64,000 nt of DNA, from positions 1 through 64,000 of the forward strand of contig NZ_SLVF01000003.1 of NCBI RefSeq assembly GCF_004345365.1, read 5' to 3'. A program made the translations under genes and the position numbers. Positions 61,087-64,000 of the stretch are shown here, piece after piece. Every line of letters begins with the position of its first letter. Within the stretch, counting starts at the first letter, position 1. The DNA comes from Kribbella sp. VKM Ac-2568 (GTDB lineage: Bacteria > Actinomycetota > Actinomycetes > Propionibacteriales > Kribbellaceae). Below the pieces are notes generated by a model. That model had not been told where the DNA came from. It did not search any database and saw only the letters and a list, made by a program, of their open reading frames with translations.

Positions 61087-61091
61087 AGGAA

Positions 61092-61655
61092 TCAGGCTCC
61101 GCGGGCGCGGAAGGCGGCCACCTTGGTGCGGTTCTGGCACGCCGTGGAGCAGAAGCGCTGGGTGTGGTTGCGGGTGGCGTCCAGGAAGAGGTTGTCGCAG
61201 CGCTCGGCGGTGCAGGCTCGGAGGAGTTGGTGATCGGAGCTGCCGAGAAGCATCGCGGCAGCGGTGGTGAATTCGGCGAGCCAGCCGGTGGCCTCCGAGA
61301 CTGCGGGTGCGGAGAAATGCAAATGCCATGGCGAGCCCTTTTGCCGCAGTAGTTGCGGTGCCGCTCTGGTCGCCTGTAGTAGCTCGTTCAACTCCTGCGC
61401 GCTCTCGTCGACCGAACCGTCCGCCAGCAGGTTCAGCGCGCGATACAGCCGCTTCCCGCCCTCGGCGAACTCCGCGAGCGCCGCGTCGCCGACAACCACC
61501 GCCCGGTTCGTGGTCAGCCGGAGCGCCGCCTCGACCACCCCGGCGTCACCCGCGAGCTGCCGACGTCCCTGGCTCCACTCGGCGCCGAAGCTGTTCGCCA
61601 ACGCGATCGCGGCCGCCAGCGATGCCTCCAGGTGCTCGGTCGCGTCCACCCGCAC
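61092..61655 (-). CDS. CGNR zinc-finger protein (second in window)
   Basis: 187 residues from ATG 61655. The C-terminal finger reads CTAERCDNLFLDATRNHTQR then FCSTACQNRTKVAAFRAR, with the four cysteines and the CxNR signature. The N-terminal half is the usual helical companion region. It is convergent with the GNAT gene, and its promoter side faces the alanine racemase operon 200 nt away. Confidence 0.88.
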   Translation of the reverse strand: MRVDATEHLEASLAAAIALANSFGAEWSQGRRQLAGDAGVVEAALRLTTNRAVVVGDAALAEFAEGGKRLYRALNLLADGSVDESAQELNELLQATRAAPQLLRQKGSPWHLHFSAPAVSEATGWLAEFTTAAAMLLGSSDHQLLRACTAERCDNLFLDATRNHTQRFCSTACQNRTKVAAFRARGA

Positions 61656-61853
61656 AGTATCGCTGACGTCCCCTGGCCGATCCGCCCGCCGGTCCGCGCG
61701 CGTAGTGCCCTGTGCGAAGGGATGAGGGGAGGCGCGGGTGGAGTCCTTCGAAAGGACCAGACGGCACGAGGTCGCCTGCTACCAGGGTCGTACACGTGTG
61801 GCGGGCAACATCCGACCGCGCACCGATGTGCCGGACCGTTGCCGGAAACAACA

Positions 61854-62990
61854 ATGACGGACATGAATCTGGTCCAGAGTCCGGCACGGAGCTGCGTGGG
61901 GTTGGCAGAGGCCGTCGTCGACCTGTCCGTTGTCAGGGACAACGTACAAACCATCCACAAACACCTCCGGCCGGGCACCGAGGTGCTCGCCGTGGTCAAG
62001 GCCGACGCCTTCGGCCACGGAGCCGTCCAAGTCGCTCGGGCAGCCGTCGAGGCCGGAGCCACCTGGCTGGGCGTCGCCCGAGCTGACGAGGCCCTCCAAC
62101 TCCGAGCAGCAGGGTTGACCGTCCCGATCCTCACCTGGCTGTACGACGCGACCGAGCTGCTGCTCCTCGCCGACATCGACGTGAGCGTGTCCACTGTCGC
62201 CGAGCTGCATCAGGTGGTCTCGGCGCCGAACGTTCACAACGTCCAGCTCAAGCTGGACACCGGGCTGCATCGCGGCGGCAGCACCCCGGACCAGTGGATA
62301 GAGCTCACGCGCGCGGCCGCGCACTACGAGGCGCTCGGCGCGGTCCGCGTGCGTGGCATCTGGTCCCACCTCTCGCACGGCGACGACCTCGACGCCTCGC
62401 ACAGCCGCCGCCAGCTCGAGCTCCTGCGCACCGGCGTCTCTCTCGCCCGGCGGGCCGGCCTCGCGCCCGAGGTCGTGCACCTGGCGAACTCCTCCGGCGC
62501 GATCACCCTGGACGCCCCCGACTGCAATCTGGTCCGGATCGGCGCGGCCCTGTTCGGCATCGACGAGGTCGACGCCGGCGTCCGCCCACCGATGCGACTG
62601 GTGACCAAGGTCGCGCAGGTACGGCGAATCCGTGCCGGCGAAGGCGTTTCCTACGGTCACGACTACGTGGCGCCCCGCGACACCACGATCGCGCTGATCC
62701 CGCTCGGCTACGCGGACGGGATCCCACGGGTCGCCGCGGGCCAGGCGAATGTGCTCTGCCGGGGCATGCGGATGCCGGTGCTCGGTCGGATCACGATGGA
62801 CCAGATCGTCGTGGACGCGGGCCAGCTGCCCATCGAGCCAGGCGAACCGGTGACCGTCTTCGGTGACGGCTCGGACGGTGAGCCGACGGCCGCGGACTGG
62901 GCCGACTGGGCCGGAACCATCCCCCACGAGATCTACTGCGGCCTCGGACCCCGGGTGCCGCGACGCTACGTCGAAGGAGTGCAGCGGTGA
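61854..62990 (+). CDS. alr: Alanine racemase
   Basis: 378 residues from ATG 61854 (MTDMNLVQ; ATG 61863 is an alternative). The PLP lysine is in VLAVVKADAFGHGAVQVARA; the second catalytic base Tyr is in GEGVSYGHDYVAPRDT. HLANSSGAITLDAPDCNLVR and VLGRITMDQIVVDAG complete the fold-type III pattern. It supplies D-alanine for the ligase encoded next, which starts 4 nt before its stop. Dedicated racemase-ligase-dipeptidase operons are typical of glycopeptide-resistance-like loci, although the lactate dehydrogenase VanH is not seen. Confidence 0.92.
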   Translation: MTDMNLVQSPARSCVGLAEAVVDLSVVRDNVQTIHKHLRPGTEVLAVVKADAFGHGAVQVARAAVEAGATWLGVARADEALQLRAAGLTVPILTWLYDATELLLLADIDVSVSTVAELHQVVSAPNVHNVQLKLDTGLHRGGSTPDQWIELTRAAAHYEALGAVRVRGIWSHLSHGDDLDASHSRRQLELLRTGVSLARRAGLAPEVVHLANSSGAITLDAPDCNLVRIGAALFGIDEVDAGVRPPMRLVTKVAQVRRIRAGEGVSYGHDYVAPRDTTIALIPLGYADGIPRVAAGQANVLCRGMRMPVLGRITMDQIVVDAGQLPIEPGEPVTVFGDGSDGEPTAADWADWAGTIPHEIYCGLGPRVPRRYVEGVQR

Positions 62991-63953
62991 AGGTGGTCGT
63001 GATCAGTGGCGGCGCGAGCCCGGAGCACGAGGTGTCACTCGCCAGCGGGCAAGGGATCGCCATTGCCGCCACCACCCTGGGGCACGACGTCGTCCCGCTC
63101 GTGATCGATGCCGAGGGCAACTGGCAGGACGGGCAGCACGAGGCGATCGCGCTGATGCAGGACGCCGACGTCGTGGTACCGGCGCTGCATGGCGAAGGCG
63201 GCGAGGACGGTGTCATCCAGGGATTCCTTCAGCAGTTGGCCATCCGGTACGTCGGAAGCGGTGTAGGGGCGAGTGCCGTCGGGCTCGACAAACACCTGAC
63301 CAAGGCCGTCCTCAGGGCGCACGACATCCAGGTCACACCGGGAATCACCCTCCGTGGCGAGGAACTGCGTGACCCCGAGTCCGCCATGCAGCAACTGGAG
63401 GCGGCTGGGCTCGACTTTCCGGTGTTCGTCAAACCCGGCAGCGGTGGTTCGAGCTTCGGGGTCACCCGCGCGACGGACCTCCCCTCACTCGCAACCGCAC
63501 TGGCCGAGGCGGCGGCGCTGGACCCGAATGTCCTGGTGGAGCAGGAGATGCGCGGCCGCGAGATCGACCTGGCGGTGATGGCATTTCCCCGACGGCCGGG
63601 TCGAGGTGGCGCCCGCGCTGGAGATCCACCCGGACCCGGACCAGCCGTTCTTCAACGCGACCGCCAAGTACGACAACGCGGCCACCCACTTCGTCGTACC
63701 GGCACCGCTGGAGAGCACGCTGGCCGAGCGACTCCGGCGTACTGCGGTTGAGGTGTTCGAGACGCTCGGGTGCTCCGGACTCGCGCGGGTGGACTTCTTC
63801 GTGCCGGCCGACGGGGAGCCGGTGGTCAACGAGATCAACACGTTCCCCGGGTTCACCCCGACCTCGCAGTTCCCGCGGATGTGGGCGGCCGCCGGGCTCT
63901 CCTACACCGACGTCGTCCAGAACCTGCTCGAGACGGCGGTGCGGAAGGGATGA
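62987..63953 (+). CDS. ddl: D-alanine-D-alanine ligase family protein, one frameshift
   Basis: Start GTG 62987. The first frame carries VVVISGGASPEHEVSLASGQ with the catalytic Glu, VPALHGEGGEDGVIQGFLQQ, GSGVGASAVGLDKHLTKAVL and the ATP-grasp FPVFVKPGSGGSSFGVTRA. At REIDLAVM (near 63585, TTTCCCC) the frame breaks. The next frame continues FPDGRVEVAPALEIHPDPDQ, ATAKYDNAATHFVVPAPLE and DGEPVVNEINTFPGFTPTSQ to the stop at 63953. Joined, the protein is about 321 residues. A sequencing indel is likely; otherwise the gene is dead. The KYD loop is not the VanA D-lactate type, so D-Ala or D-Ser is the expected second substrate. Confidence 0.82.
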
Positions 63954-64000
63954 CCGTGTTGTTGAGCGACGACCGGATCACCCGCATCCCCGCGATCGAG
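63950..64000 (+). CDS. VanX-like D-Ala-D-Ala dipeptidase, N-terminus only
   Basis: ATG 63950 overlaps the ligase stop (ATGA). Only 17 residues are inside the window (MTVLLSDDRITRIPAIE). The SDDRITRIP opening is like that of actinobacterial VanX-type dipeptidases that follow ddl-like ligases. The zinc site lies beyond the right edge, so the call rests on this short match and on context. Confidence 0.45.
   Translation, partial: MTVLLSDDRITRIPAIE

Overview
The window is high-GC DNA with frequent GTG/TTG starts and 4-nt ATGA/GTGA gene overlaps. It also encodes CGNR zinc-finger, DUF427, ANTAR, HxlR, IclR and class F sortase proteins. Together this suggests a free-living actinomycete, perhaps near Kribbella/Nocardioidales; the genus is a guess. 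There is no rRNA gene, no complete tRNA and no CRISPR array.

Left third (1-15,000): a scar zone. It starts with the tail of a DDE transposase that cuts into a decayed beta-helix gene, and an intact paralogue of that gene lies at 4750-6765. Two 175-bp direct repeats (6844-7018 and 14290-14463) each contain the 3' half of a tRNA-Lys-like gene. One is followed by a serine-recombinase remnant and the other by a frameshifted tyrosine-integrase remnant, so integrative elements came and decayed here. Between the repeats sits an intact glycerol/dihydroxyacetone module: an aquaporin, DhaK, DhaL and a DhaM-HPr-Enzyme I fusion, with a divergent IclR regulator and a palindrome between the two arms.

15,000-21,000: single metabolic genes (quinone-oxidoreductase-like, aldo/keto reductase, SnoaL-like), a secreted beta-helix protein and a lipoprotein with a cysteine-less redoxin domain.

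21,355-28,530: a cyclic-nucleotide neighbourhood. It holds a membrane class III nucleotidyl cyclase, an MFS transporter fused to a cyclic-nucleotide-binding (CNB) domain, a DUF2652 cyclase-fold protein, a PIG-L deacetylase fused to a CNB domain, a cysteine-synthase-like PLP enzyme and a stand-alone CNB protein. One messenger and several unlike effectors side by side look like a local signalling module.

28,781-34,469: a DUF4142-sortase fusion, small membrane and unknown proteins, a secreted alpha/beta hydrolase, a nitrilase and a CHRD protein.

34,691-45,334: an eight-gene co-directional cluster, tightly packed from its third gene on. It has two extremely acidic repeat proteins with basic tails, a peptidoglycan amidase fused to an HExxH metallopeptidase-like domain, three proteins I cannot place (165, 887 and 411 aa; the 887-aa one has two cysteine clusters), an M20 peptidase and a LuxR-type regulator. 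This is the best candidate for an undescribed system.

45,300-64,000: ordinary chromosomal genes. They include a methyltransferase/HxlR pair, a CGNR-PNPOx-MOSC/reductase operon, a TetR-NhaA/thioredoxin-glycosylase operon, GAF-ANTAR, ROK and GNAT genes, and an alanine racemase, D-Ala-D-Ala ligase and VanX-like dipeptidase operon at the right edge. Several otherwise well-preserved genes (YunG-like, methyltransferase, RibD-like reductase, ddl) each carry one single-base frameshift. That pattern fits residual sequencing indels as well as real decay.
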